From: Branchipolynoe longqiensis
Lineage: Eukaryota; Annelida; Polychaeta; Phyllodocida; Polynoidae
DNA length: 64,000 nt
Assembly (NCBI GenBank): GCA_030323885.1
Contig: CM059190.1
Coordinates: forward strand, 102,904,483 to 102,968,482
Direction: 5' to 3'
The translations under genes were made by a program, and so were the position numbers. Below the pieces are notes generated by a model. It had not been told where the DNA came from. It ran no database searches and was given only the letters and a program-made list of their open reading frames with translations. Positions 44,022 to 55,539 of the stretch are shown here, piece after piece. Every line of letters begins with the position of its first letter. The first letter of the stretch is position 1.

Positions 44022-44345
44022 ATTTGTTGGGGTTTTAAATCCTAGCAACATCTATTGTCATATCAGTATGGGAATCGCCTTGTGACAGTGTGCGCTTATG
44101 GCGACTTTATAGTGTTGCTTGCCACCTGGGAGATCAAACTGCTAGCACCCACTCAGCTACATTATGCTGATAGTGAGTTAACTAGTCCTTGCCCTATCCA
44201 TGTAATGTCGAGCGTCAGGCTAGGTAGCGACAAGTATAAATTTGGTAAGTCCATGGTTTGACTCGGTCGAGGTTCGTAGATACAATCTTCCGCACGGGAA
44301 GCCAGCCAGCGCTCTTACCGGCTCAACCAATGGAGACGGTAGTTC
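44022..44345 (-). mobile_element. SINE family 1, alternative head
   Basis: Tail TTTGTTGGGGTTTTAAATCC at the left, head GCGCTCTTACCGGCTCAACC at the right. The middle is shortened. Confidence 0.85.
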
Positions 44346-44407
44346 CAACTAGACTACGCATGTTGTGCTGTATGCGTTCTTTGTATTGTTCTGGTATCAT
44401 ACATCTA

Positions 44408-45250
44408 AAGGCCCTGTCACACTACGACGCTTCCGCCGGCGCGCCGGCAACGCGCAAAATATTTGCAACCCGTCGAGAAACGTCGAACTTTTCGGCGCTT
44501 TGGGAGAAAGTTTGACGCGGCGCAGCGTGTTAGTAGCGTGCTACAAGCGCGCGGCCAACGCGTTTCGACGCGCGCAGAACAACATGTCAACGTCCCACCA
44601 GCGGGTTCCCAGCGTGCCATCGGCGCGTTGTCGGCGCGTTGTCGGCGCGCTGTCGGCGCGCTGTCGGCGCGTTGACGGCGCGTTGACGGCGCGTTAGTAC
44701 CGTGTCAACGCGTACATACCCGCCAGCAACACGTTAGGACGCGCCCGCAGCGCGTCGACACTGCGCGGCCAACGCGTCCAGGCACGCCCGCAACACGTCC
44801 AACGCGCCGAGATACGCTGGAGCAACGCCAATAGCGCGCCCACTACCCGTCGATGGGACGTTACGGACGCGCCGACGGAACGGTCACATTTTGGGGGAAA
44901 AAAAGCCAACGTTAACTGGCGTTGATCAACGGTCTACCAGCGTTCTGCCGGCGCGCCGCTAACGCGTGTCGACGTGTTGCTAACGCGTCCGTAACGCGCC
45001 CTCCAACCCGTTGGCGCGCGTCGCCGCGCGTCCAAAGTTTTGTGCATGCACAAAACCTCGACGCGCCGCGCCGCGCACCGACGCGCGCCGACGTTTCCAT
45101 TCACACGTTGCTATGTACCGACGCGCCGGTAACGCGCCGGCAACGCGCCGGCAACGTACCGGACGTGTACCGACGTTTTGAACAAAAACCAGACCCGTCG
45201 GCACGCGTCGAAGCGCGTTGGTGAGAAACGTCGTAGTGTGACAGGGCCTT
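44408..45250. mobile_element. GCGC-word MITE
   Basis: TA (44,406-07, 45,251-52) flanks AAGGCCCTGTCACACTACGA and the inverse TCGTAGTGTGACAGGGCCTT. The 840-bp body reiterates GGCGCG, AACGCG and CGCGTCGAC words, so it is extremely CpG-rich for this window. Same TIR as 17,656-18,316, different body. Open frames exist because stops (AT-rich) are rare, not because it codes. Confidence 0.9.
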
Positions 45251-45419
45251 TAGGTGTAAACTCATCCCCCCTCACCACCCCCACCTCCACACACACACAT
45301 ACAAACCACCCTCTCGTACCCTATCTGTTTACGTCCTACTGGCGCTGACATGAGAAACAACCGGGGTTAGAATTACTCACACAAAACCAACCCTCTGCCA
45401 GGTAGCACTCAGTTAAAGG

Positions 45420-45900
45420 AACGTCCTGCCAACAGAAGCCCTTGTTCAAGTAGCGCTTACTGAACAGAAGGTCATGTACATAGAGGCCCTTCTCCAAGTG
45501 TTGCTGAGTAAACAGAAGGTCCTTCCCTGTGAGGCCCTTATCCATGATGCATTTGGTAAACAGAAGGTCCTTCGCAAAAAGGCCCTTGTCCATGATTTGC
45601 GTCGTAAACAGAAGGTCCTGCTCTCCGAGACCCTTATTCAACTTAGTAAACAGAAGGACCTGCCCCCTGAGGCCCTTATTCAAGTTAGTAAACAGAAGGA
45701 CCTGCCGACAGAGGCCATTCTCCAAGTGTTACTTTGTAAACAGAAGGTCCTATCCACAGAAGCCGTTGTCCCAGTTGCATTTAGTAAACAGAAGGTCCAC
45801 AGAGGCCCTCTCGGAGGCCCTTCTCCAAGTGTCGTTTAGTAAACAGAAGGTTCTGCCCTCAGAAGCCCTGCTCCTAGTGTTGTTTCGTAAACAGAATGTT
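45420..45900. repeat. 42-48 bp minisatellite (GTAAACAGAAGGTCC)
   Basis: GTAAACAGAAGG starts at about 45,507, 45,556, 45,604, 45,646, 45,688, 45,736 and 45,784, steps of 42 or 48-49. A part reads as a repeated VNRRSC-type peptide on + and KGLxxQDLLFT type on -. No initiation context or flanking gene supports a protein. Confidence 0.9.
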
Positions 45901-47255
45901 ATAATAATGGTAGTTTTACAATAATGGTAGTTTTACAATAATGGTAGTGTTACAACAATGGTAGTTTTTCAATGATGGTGGTTTTACAATAATGGTAATC
46001 TTACAATAATTGTAGTGTTACAATGATGGTAGTATTACGATAATTGTAGTCTTAAATTTATGGTAGTGCTACAATAATTGTAGTGTTAAACTAATGGTAG
46101 AGCTACAATGATGGTAATGTTACAATAATGGCCGAGTTATAATAATGGTAGTGTTACAATAATGGAAGTGTTACAATGATGGCAGTGCTACAGGAATGGT
46201 AATGGTACAATAAGGGTAGTGTTATAATGATGGCAGTGTTACAATGATGGTAGTGTTACAATAATGGTAGTGCTACAATAAGGGTAGGTTTACAATAATG
46301 GGAGTGTTAAAATGATGGTAGTTTTACAATGTGGGTAGTGTTACAATGATGATAGTGTTACAAGGGTGGTGGTGTTACAATAACGGTAGTGTTATAATAA
46401 GGGTAGTGTTAAAATGATGGTAGTCCTACAATGATGGTAGTGTTACAATAATGGTAGTGTTACAATAATGATAGTGTTACAATGATGGTAGTGTTACAAT
46501 AATGGTAATGTTACAGTGATGGTCGTGCTACAATAACGGTAGCATTACAATGATGGTAGTGTTACAATAATGGTTAGTGTTACAATAATGGTAGTGTTAC
46601 AATAATGATAGTGTTACAATGATGGTAGTGTTACAATAATGGTAGTGTTACAATAATGGTAGTGTTAGAATGATGGTAGTGTTACAATACTGGTAGTGTT
46701 ACAGTGATGGTTGTGTTACAATAATGGCAGTGTTACAATGATGGTAGTGTTACAATAATGGTAGTTTTAGAGTGATGGTCATGTTACAATAATGGTAGTG
46801 TCACAATAATGGTAGTGTTAGCATGATGGTAGTGTTACAATAATGGTAGTGTTACAGTGATGGTTGTGTTACAATAACGGTAGTGTTACAATGATGGTAG
46901 TGTTACAATAATGGTAGTTTTACAGTGATGGTCGTGTTACAATAAGGGTAGTGTTAGAATGATGGTAGTGTTACAATAATGGTAGTGTTACAGTGATGGT
47001 CGTGCTACAATAACGGTAGTGCCACAATGATGGTAGTGTTACAATAATGGTAGTGTTACAATAATGATATTGTTACAATGATGGTAGTGTTACAATAATG
47101 GTAGTGTTACAATAATAGTAGTGTTAGAATGATGGTAGTGTTACAATAATGGTAGTTTTACAGTGATGGTCGTGTTACAATAATGGTAGTGTTACAATAA
47201 TGGTAGTGTTACAATAATGGTAGTGTGACAATAATGGGAGTATTACACCGATGTT
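45901..47255. repeat. 17-bp satellite (GGTAGTGTTACAATAAT)n
   Basis: About 80 units of GGTAGTGTTACAATAAT or ...ATGAT. A 17-bp period is not a multiple of 3, and stops are frequent. Confidence 0.95.
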
Positions 47256-47597
47256 AGTGTCATAACTAATGCTACAAGTGGTGGTGAACTTCCTAATAAC
47301 AACGACGGTCATGTCAGAGATGGCCGTGCTGATGGAGAGTGCACTAATGACAGTAATTGCTACCCAGCATGCACCACGACAGTACTAATGGCGGAGAGAA
47401 CATCACTAACCATCCACCCTGCTGAGTGTGTTTCGTCACTGCCGCACTCGGTCTTTAGCATTGTGTCTGATTGGTCGAGTAGGGTGCAGTGAATCAGAGG
47501 GCGCGTATCCCACCACAGACGTGAAGCGCAGATTCTGTAATCAGATAAGAAGGCCAGGACTGGCAGGAGGCCCACACCCAAACACCCGCCATTAGAT
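47256..47597. other. Spacer
   Basis: Single-copy. A 92-codon minus frame (47,360-47,638) has no recognisable domain. Confidence 0.4.
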
Positions 47598-47905
47598 ATG
47601 GCGACCCACCACGCACGGGTAGAGCGCAGACTTCCCATGCGGAAGGTTGGAGAGTGAGACTCGCAGTTGAGTCAAAGCAATGACTTATGGAATTGATACT
47701 TGTCGCTACCTAAGCTGGCGCTCGGCATTAATAGGATAGGACATGGACTGGTTTCCTCAGTGTCGGGATAATGTGTGTGCATGGGATATCGGGTCATGGC
47801 GATATGGTGTCCCAGTGGGGCAGCACTATAAAGTTCCCATGAGCGTGCACTGTCACAAGTCAATACCCGTCCTGATATGACCTTAGATGTCGCTAGGACA
47901 TAAAA
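47598..47905 (+). mobile_element. SINE family 1, alternative head
   Basis: Head with CGCACGGGTAGAGCGCAGAC, box B lost (GAGAGTGAGACTCGCAG). The body is normal, ending GTCGCTAGGACATAAAACAA. Confidence 0.85.
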
Positions 47906-48180
47906 CAACAACGAACTAACTCCTCTCATTATTCTTTTTTCTCTCTACTTAATATTCGTCCTGGTATTACCTTAGATGTTGCTAGGACATAAACAACAAC
48001 AAACTAACTCCTCTCATCATTCTTTTTTTTCTACTTAATATTCGTCCTGATATTACCTTAGATGTTGCTAGGACATAAAACAACAAACTAACTCCTCTCA
48101 TTATTATTTTTTCTCTCTACTTAATATTCGTCCTGGTATTACCTTAGATATTGCTAGGACATGAAACAACGACAAGCAAA
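47866..48180 (+). repeat. Tandem array grown from the SINE tail, about 86-bp unit, 4 copies
   Basis: The SINE 3' end (CGTCCTGATATGACCTTAGA, GCTAGGACATAAAAC) plus 30-40 bp of 3' flank (AACTAACTCCTCTCATTATT, CTCTCTACTTAATATT) is repeated. AATATTCGTC starts at 47,951, 48,037 and 48,123, exactly 86 bp apart. Confidence 0.9.
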
Positions 48181-48415
48181 TTCCTGCCATTATTATTTGT
48201 TTCACTATTTAATATTTTTGTTGATTTGTTTTGTATTTGAAATAAATTATGTTGTTTTTGTATGTCGACTACATTCCTCTGCACCTTCTCCCCTAAACCC
48301 ATATAGAAGGGGGGAGGTGCTATATTGTGGTGAGGTGTTTTTGTGTGTGTGCCTGGTATGTGTATGTCTGTGTGGCTGTTTTGTGTCAGTGCTGGATATT
48401 GGTGGGATTACGTTT

Positions 48416-48762
48416 GTTTGTTTGTTTGTTGTTGTTTTACATCCTAGCAACATTTAAGGTCATATCAGGATGGGTACCGACTTGTGACAGTGCGCACTCA
48501 TGCTGACTTTATAGTACTCTCCCACTGGGAAACCAGGCCGCCAGCACCAAGACATGGTATCCCACTCAGTCACATTATCCTGGCACTGAGCACACCAGTC
48601 CTTGCCCTGCCTTAATAATGCCGAGCGCCTGGCTAGGAAGCAACAAGTATCAATTTTTAAGTCATTGGTTCGACTCGACCAGGATTCGACCCCACGACCC
48701 CACGATCTACCAGCACAGGAGTCGGACGCTCTAACTCATTCGGCCATCCCGTCTGGTAGAGT
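48416..48762 (-). mobile_element. SINE family 1, full-length
   Basis: Runs from (TTTG)n at 48,413 through TCATATCAGGATGGGTACCG to GGCCATCCCGTCTGGT. All modules are close to consensus. Confidence 0.9.
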
Positions 48763-49195
48763 ACCACTGAAGAAAATGCTAGCTAAATAACTATTATTAT
48801 TATAAAATGATTGATGACTACTAATCGACACGGACAGGTGATTCGCTTCACTCGGACAAAAGATAGACAAGATTAGAGATGTAACTTTGACAGACTTATT
48901 AAAGAAAATAACAATTGTGAACCTGTAGGCAGGCTAATCAAGTGGGTGACTCGGGACCCAGGAGTCCAAGTGTCGGCATGGGCGGTGAGTCAGCATCTGG
49001 TCGTGAATCGTTGTTTTTGGGGAGTTTTCAGTCACATTGGTGGCCTGAAGGCTGCAAATCTGCAGCACTGAATGGGCACCGCTGAAACCGGTCCCATGTG
49101 GTCGGGAGTTGGCTTCCAATGGGTAGTCGTCAGAGAAATTCGGGGGGGGAGGGGTGGAGGGGGGGGGGGGGCAGAGGAAGGAAAAGGGCAGCCTA
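48763..49195. other. Spacer, ends in G-rich run
   Basis: G-rich run at 49,143-49,171. No gene supported. Confidence 0.4.
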
Positions 49196-49539
49196 AAGCT
49201 AGGATTCCTTACACGCGGTATGCGGTATGCGAATGCGAATGCGAATGCGGCAAAAAATCGAAAAGCATCTAAATCAATGGGGGTGCTTCCTTACACACGG
49301 TATGCGGTATGCGGTATGCGGTATGCGGCATGCGAATACTGAATCGGTCCTTGTAGCGATCGGTGCGGCATGCGAATGCGAATGCTGCTGCGTTTGCCAT
49401 AGAGAACAGTGGTGAGGAAACCTGACACTGTGTGTGGGTGTGGGTGTGGGTGTGGGTGAAAGGACCCAACCCCTAAGCACGCCGCACGCCGCATGCCGCA
49501 TGCCGCATGCCGCATACCGCGTGTAAGGAATCCTAGCTT
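49196..49539. mobile_element. GCATGC-word MITE, copy 2
   Basis: AAGCTAGGATTCCTTACACG at the left, CGTGTAAGGAATCCTAGCTT at the right. The same 344-bp length as copy 1 (37,553-37,896) and nearly the same sequence. Confidence 0.9.
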
Positions 49540-49652
49540 AAAGCGGGCATTCCTTATACGTGGTATGCGGTATGCGGCATGCGGCATGTGGCATGCGGTA
49601 TGCGAATGGCATGATTCCTTACACGCGGTATGTGGTATGCGGTATGCGGCAC
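49540..49652. mobile_element. GCATGC-word MITE, truncated
   Basis: AAAGCGGGCATTCCTTATAC, GGTATGCGGCATGCGG and GATTCCTTACACGCGGTATG. It abuts copy 2 with no spacer. Confidence 0.75.
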
Positions 49653-49980
49653 ATGACTGGCTATATTTAAAAAATAAAAATAAACAATTATTCTCCATAC
49701 TGCTCTGTATATGACCAAATATTGCATTTATATCTATGTACCTTTTAGTACGTCACATGGGGGTTCCTACCTTTATTATAACCAAATTATAGATAAGTAT
49801 TCATATTTCTGTGCATATGGTAGCATTTTTAGCTTTCCCCTAACCATATGTCTCCAGGGTGCCCAGCTCACCATGTGTTTCCCCTCCTCACCCCTGTGTG
49901 AGACCGTTCCGTAATGCTCAGTCGCCTCTCCTGGTGTTAAACTAATGGACACATCAGACTCAGGTTTCTATTCGCACCCT

Positions 49981-50158
49981 GTGTGCCGCATACCGCATGC
50001 CGCACCGATCGCTACATGGACCGATCGGAAAATGCATTCGCATTCGCATTTGCATGCCGCATACCGCATGTAAGGAATGTAGACCATAGGCTTCAAGGCA
50101 TTTCGATTTTTTGTCGCATTCGCATTCGCATACCGCGTGTAAGGAATGCGCCCTTAAG
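49981..50158. mobile_element. GCATGC-word MITE, right half
   Basis: GTGCCGCATACCGCATGCCG, GATCGCTACATGGACCGATC, TTCGATTTTTTGTCGCATTC and the right end CCGCGTGTAAGGAATGCGCC. Confidence 0.8.
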
Positions 50159-50194
50159 AGCCCAACCACAGTCCTCTGAAAGGGACGGGGGAGG

Positions 50195-50430
50195 CTGGGT
50201 GGTTGGTGTAGTTTTACGCCATACCAGGATGTGCACCGACTTGTGACAGCACACACTCATGGCAACTTTATAGTGCTGCCCCACTGGGAAATCAGGCTGT
50301 CGGCACCATGACCTGATGTCCCACACAGTCACATTATCCTGACACTGCGTGCCCAGTCCCTGTCCTGACCTGATAACGCCAAGCGCCAAGTGATTGGTTT
50401 GACTCGACCAGGATCCAAACTTCAGTCCCT
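50195..50430 (-). mobile_element. SINE family 1, partial
   Basis: GTTTTACGCCATACCAGGAT, CCCCACTGGGAAATCAGGCT and a deletion near 50,385 joining the body directly to GTGATTGGTTTGACTCGACC. The head end is lost. Confidence 0.85.
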
Positions 50431-50479
50431 CCAGAGTCGTGAATCGTCAACTGGATGAAGTGTGAGGTCAAGCAGCGCT

Positions 50480-50505
50480 CACCCCCCCCCCCCCCCCCCC
50501 CCCAA
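50480..50505. repeat. Poly-C run
   Basis: About 24 C. Confidence 0.95.
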
Positions 50506-51055
50506 GGAAGAGGGTGCAGGGTGGGGAAGCGAAGTGAATATGCAGAGCCGCAGGGCAGAATGACTTGAGAGAGGGAGGCGTGAAGCGAGGAAGACAGAAA
50601 TAGAACAGCCTCGTTCGCAAATTACGCATGTTAGCCTCGCCAACATGCTCAATTATAACCAATTATAACATGAGAGTGTTTAAATTTGAAATAAATGTTA
50701 TGAAAAATACTGTACCGATTAAAATATGAAATTGTAATGCTGCTTTCTTACCGAAATCTTGTTGGTATAATTATATGAGGTTCTCAGTTGGTGTGTGTGT
50801 GGGGGGGGGGGGAGGTGGCACATCACTGGGAATATCAAAGAGTTAACAAAGTTATCGCAAAGAAAATAGCATTACAATGTCAAGTCTTACCACCTGAATC
50901 CCCCTGATCCCCCTGACCCTGTGACCCCTCTGCCCCCTGACCCCCAGATCACACGGGATTGTAGATGTTACTTATAGTACTTCATGAGATAACTTGTCAC
51001 CAGTCTTAATTTGTCACCAGTCATAATTTGTCACCAGTGATGATTTGCTTGATGT
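50506..51055. other. Spacer
   Basis: It includes GT/G run at 50,791-50,811 and a short TTGTCACCAGT repeat (four units) at about 50,993-51,040. No gene. Confidence 0.45.
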
Positions 51056-51933
51056 AACGCTATACCATAGTCAGTTAGTTACACTCCCAGTACAGCTCTA
51101 GATCTATACTGTACTGAGTTAGTGACACACCCAGTGCAGCTCTAGATCTATGCCATAGTGAGTTAGTAACACACCCAGTGCAGCTCTAGATCTATGTTGT
51201 AGTGAGTTAGTTACACTCCCAGTGCAGCTCTAGATCTATATTGTAGTGAGTTAGTAACACACCCAGTGCAGCTCTAGATCTATGCTATAGTGAGTTAGTA
51301 ACACACCCAGTGCAGCTCTAGATCTATGCTGTAGTGAGTTAGTAACACACCCAGTGCAGCTCTAGATATATGCCTTAGTGAGTTAGTTATACACCCAGTG
51401 CTGCTCTAGATCTATACCATAGTGTGTTAGTTATACACCCATTGCTGCTCTAGATCTATGCCTTAGTGTGTTATTTATACACCCAGTGCTGCTCTAGATC
51501 TATGCCTTAGTGAGTTAGTTACACACCCAGTGCAGCTCTAGATCTATGTTGTAGTGAGTTAGTAACACACCCAGTGCTGCTCTAGATATATGCCTTGGTG
51601 AGTTAGTTATACACCCAGTGCTGCTCTAGATCTATACCATAGTGTGTTAGTTAGACACCCAGTGCTGCTCTAGATCTATGCCTTAGTGTGATATTTATAC
51701 ACCCAGTGCTGCTCTAGATCTATGCATTAGTGAGTTACTTACACACCCAGTGCAGCTCTAGATATATGTTGTAGTGAGTTAGTGACACACCCAGTGCAGC
51801 TCTAGATCTATGCCTTAGTGAGTTAGTTACACACCCAGTGCAGCTCTAGATCTATGCTGTAGTGAGTTAGTAACACACCCAGTGCTGCTCTAGATCTATG
51901 CTGTAGTGAGTTACTTGCACACCCAGTGCAGCT
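51056..51933. repeat. 44-bp satellite, about 20 copies
   Basis: AGCTCTAGATCTAT starts at 51,094, 51,138, 51,182 and 51,226, a 44-bp step. Unit: GTGAGTTAGTAACACACCCA then GTGCAGCTCTAGATCTATGC. A GTGCTGCTC subtype is interspersed in blocks. Confidence 0.95.
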
Positions 51934-52675
51934 CAGTAGACCATGTTAACATTAACGCTATAATCTCTGGAAGGCCAGTATTTTCTGCAACTCTCTGTTT
52001 CACTAGACTATGTTAACATTATTGCTACAAGCTCTGAGAGGTCAGTATTTTCTGCAACACTCCATTTCGGTAGACCACGTTAACATTAACACTCCAGGCT
52101 CTGATAGGCAAGTATTAACGATACAAGCTCTGAGCCACCAGTATTCCAACCACTCTCTGTTTCAGTAGACCATGTTAAGATTAACACTCCAAGCTCTGAT
52201 AGGCAAGTATTAACGATACAAGCTCTGAGCCACCAGTATTCCAACCACTCTCTATTTCAGTAGACCACGATCACATTAACACTCCAAGCTCTGATAGGCA
52301 AGTATTAACGATACAAGCTCTGAGCCGCCAGTATTCCAACCACTCTCTATTTCAGTAGACCACGTTAACATTAACACTCCAAGCTCTGATAGGCAAGTAT
52401 TAACGATACAAGCTCTGAGCTGCCAGTATTCCAGCTGCTCTCTATTTCAGTAGACCACGTTAACATTAACACTCCAAGCTCTGATAGGCAAGTATTAACG
52501 ATACAAGCTCTGAGCTGCCAGTATTCCAGCTGCTCTCTATTTCAGTAGACCACGTTAACATTAACATTACAATCTCTGATAGGCAAGTATTAACGATACA
52601 AGCTCTGAGCCGCCAGTATTCCAGCTGCTCTCTATTTCATTAGACCATGTTAACATTAACATTACAATCTCTGGG
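51934..52675. repeat. 95-bp satellite, about 7-8 copies
   Basis: CTCTGATAGG starts at 52,099, 52,194, 52,289, 52,384, 52,479 and 52,574, steps of exactly 95. Words: CAAGTATTAACGATACAAGC, TTTCAGTAGACCACGTTAAC. It directly abuts the 44-bp array. Confidence 0.95.
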
Positions 52676-52990
52676 CAGCCAGGACCCTCAGCCACCCCTG
52701 CTGGCTCCTGTTACTCCTGTTTCAAAATGGACCCCGGGGGTTCTCTCGTTGTACTGCAGAAAGGCCGCTGCACTCACCCGACCTCCGGAGAGTCAGCCAG
52801 TACCCTGGGAGGGTGACGTAATGAATTCCTGGCCGCGTTTGATTTGGTTTGTGTTTATGTTGGTTTGGTTGGGACTGTAAACCTTATATTTTGCTGCAAC
52901 AGGCTTAGGCTTGAGTGTTTTAATACTTTGTACTTTCCTACCTCCTTCTTCATAACAGCTCTATTCTGATTGGCTAATTATACAACATAG
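52676..52990. other. Spacer
   Basis: Single-copy, no gene supported. Confidence 0.4.
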
Positions 52991-54712
52991 AAACTTTCCT
53001 GCCTTACCTTTCCCCTTCTCCCTCATTCTCCCAACCTCCTTCTTTCTCACTCCCTTTCCACCCTTCTTCCCCTTCCCCTATCATGCTCCTTCCCTTCCCC
53101 TTACCCTCCCTTCCTCTTCCCTCTTCCCCCTTCCTCTCCCTTTTCCCCTCTCCCTCCCTCTTCCCCCTTTTCCCTTACCTTCTCCTCCCCTTCCCCCTTT
53201 CCCTTCCCCTTCCCCACCCTTCCTCTCCCCCTTCCTCTCCCCTTCCCCTCCCTCTTCCCATTTCCCCCTTACCTTCTCCCCCCTTCCTCCCTTCCCCCCT
53301 TATCCTTCCCATTACCCTCACTTCTCTTCCCCTTCATCTAGCCTTTCCCCTTTCCTCCCTCCTCTTCCCCTCTCCCTCCCTTCCCTTCTCCTCCTATATT
53401 CCCCCTTCTCCTTCCCCTTCGTTTCCCCTTTAACCCCTTCCCCTCCCTTCCTCGTTCCCCATTCATCTACCCTCCCCCTACCCTTTTCATCTCTCCCCTT
53501 CCCCTCCGTCCTGAAAATCACCTTAATTATCGAGACGTAAAACAACACAAACTAACCCTCCCCTTTCCCCCATCCCCTTCCCTTCCCCTTCCCCCTCCGC
53601 CTCCCGCCTCTTCCCTTCCCCCCACCCCTTTTCCCCTTCCCTCCCCTCTGCTCCCTTCTCTCTCGCCAATTCAGCCCCTCCCCTTCCCCCTCCCATGCCC
53701 CCCCCATTAACTGCCCCTACCCCTCTCCCTTGTCCCTCTGCCTTCACTCCCACCCCTTACCACCCCCTCCCATCCCACGTCTCCCATCCTTACCGATGGG
53801 TCTTCGTCCCCCCCTTGTCCCCTCTCCATCCAATCTGCCTTCCCCCTCCAATTCCCCTGCACTCTTAATTAAGTTTAATCCTCATCCCCTTCTCCCTTCT
53901 CCACCTCACGTCCCCCCTTCTCTCACCCTTCGTCCCCTCTCCCTCCATGCCCCTCCTCCCACTTCTCCCCCCTCTCGCCTTCTCCACTCCTTCCCCACCT
54001 ATATCCCCCCTCCCCTCCAACCGTCGCCTTTCCCCCCTCCCTCACCCCTCCCTCCTTCCTCAGCACCCTTTCCCCATCCCCCCCTTCCCTCACCCCTTCA
54101 CATTCCCGCTCACCCTTTCCCCCTTCCCTCACAACTTCCACCCCCTTCCCTCAACCATTTCCCCTTCCCTCTACCCCTTCCCCTTCCCTTAACACCTTAC
54201 CCCCCTCCCTCCACCCCTTCCCCCCCTTCCCTCACCCCTTCCCTTCCCTTACTCTTTTTCCCACCCCACTTCCCTCACCACTTCCCCCCCCCTTCCCTCA
54301 CCCATGGGTTCCCCGTCCCCTCACCCTTCCCCTTCCCTTACACCTTCCCCCCTTCCCATCACCCCTTCCCCCCCATCCTTACCCCTTCCCCCTTCCCTCA
54401 CCACTTCCCCCCTTCCCTCACCCCTTCCCCCCTTCCCCTCACCCTTTCCCCCCCCTTCCCTCAGCTCTTCCCCCTCCTCACGCCTTCCCCCCCTTCCCCC
54501 ACCCTTCCCCCCCTTTCCCTCACCTCCTTCCCCACCCTTCCCTCACCCCTTTCTCCCCCTTCCCTCACGCACTCCTTCCCCCCTTCCATCAGCCTTCGCC
54601 CCTGCCCTCACCACCTTCCCCTTCCTCACGCCCTTCCCCCCTTCCCTCACCGCCCTCTCCCCCCCTTCCCTCACCTCTTCCCCCTTCCCTCATCCCTTCC
54701 CCCTTTCTCCTC
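52991..54712. repeat. 1.7-kb polypyrimidine tract, + strand C/T
   Basis: CCCCTTCCC and CCCTCACCCCTTCC words. It is interrupted at about 53,510-53,560 by CTGAAAATCACCTTAATTAT, GAGACGTAAAACAACACAAA (a SINE 1 tail relic) and by AATTAAGTTTAATCC at 53,868. It explains the long Pro/Ser and Gly/Arg/Glu frames. Confidence 0.95.
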
Positions 54713-54959
54713 TAACTACATATTCATGATGCAGATTTCCCATGATGCATCTGGACTAAATAGAGGAGCGTGTGTGGTGTGGAGGCCGGGGAGGCTGTGG
54801 AGGCCGGGGAGTCCAGGGAGGCCGGTGCTCACCCTCCCCTCACTGGTGTGCGGTGCGTACCCTGTAAATAGCTTCAGAAGTTAATTCTTGTTTGTTTCTT
54901 TCAAATATTGTTTTTGGTTGCACTCACATTACAGTTAGTTGTCAGCAGAACAGGCAGAA
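54713..54959. other. Spacer with GGAGGCCGGGGAGG repeats
   Basis: Three GGAGGCCGGGGAG-type units at 54,781-54,822. No gene. Confidence 0.45.
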
Positions 54960-55046
54960 GTGATCTAACATCCCAGCGGTATCTGCTGTGAGACTGAGAG
55001 GGAGTCAGTGAGTGATTGGGGTCTTACACCCCAGCAACAGCCGAAG
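54960..55046 (+). repeat. Dispersed 80-bp repeat, copy 1
   Basis: GTGATCTAACATC, CGGTATCTGCTGTGAGACT, GTGAGTGATTGGGGTCTTAC and CAGCAACAGCC; copy 2 is at 56,408-56,492. Confidence 0.75.
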
Positions 55047-55055
55047 GGTACCGAA

Positions 55056-55392
55056 TTACGTGGCCGAATCGGTCGAGCGTCGGCCTTGCATGCGGGAGAT
55101 CGGGAATTCGGTTCTCGGTGTCGGTCGAGTCAAACCAATGACTTACAAAATTGTTACTTGTCGCTTCCTAGCCTGGCGCTCGGCATTAATAGGTTAGGAC
55201 CAAGACTGGTTAGCTTAGTGTCAGGATAATTTGACTGAGTGGGATATTGGTTCATGGTGCTAGTGGCCTGATTTCCCAGTGGGGCAGCACTATAAAATCG
55301 CCATGAGTGCGCACTGTAGCAAGTCGGTACTCATCCTGATATTACCTTAGATGTTGCCAGGATGTAAAGCTCCAACAACCAACCAACCAAGA
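55056..55392 (+). mobile_element. SINE family 1, alternative head
   Basis: The head is CGTGGCCGAATCGGTCGAGC with CTTGCATGCGGGAGATCGGG. Box B is GGTTCTC. The full body ends CCAACAACCAACCAACC. Confidence 0.9.
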
Positions 55393-55539
55393 TTATCCTA
55401 TTTTATCAGTAACGTCCCTGCTTTATGGCTTTCTGAAAATACTTATCCAGAGGGATGGTCTAATAAATTCATTTCTTATTTCTTATAAGCAGTCCTCAAA
55501 TCATTAGTTAATGCACCAGTATCTAGGTTGGAGATATAA

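Noticed and set aside
44365..45296. Several 60-110 codon Arg/Ala-rich frames
   Set aside because: They lie inside the GCGC-word MITE, where high GC content alone suppresses stops.
53730..54884. 384-codon Pro/Ser-rich frame (and similar at 25.5, 27.0, 58.2 and 59.4-60.9 kb)
   Set aside because: C/T-only sequence cannot encode stop codons on that strand, so long frames are expected by composition.
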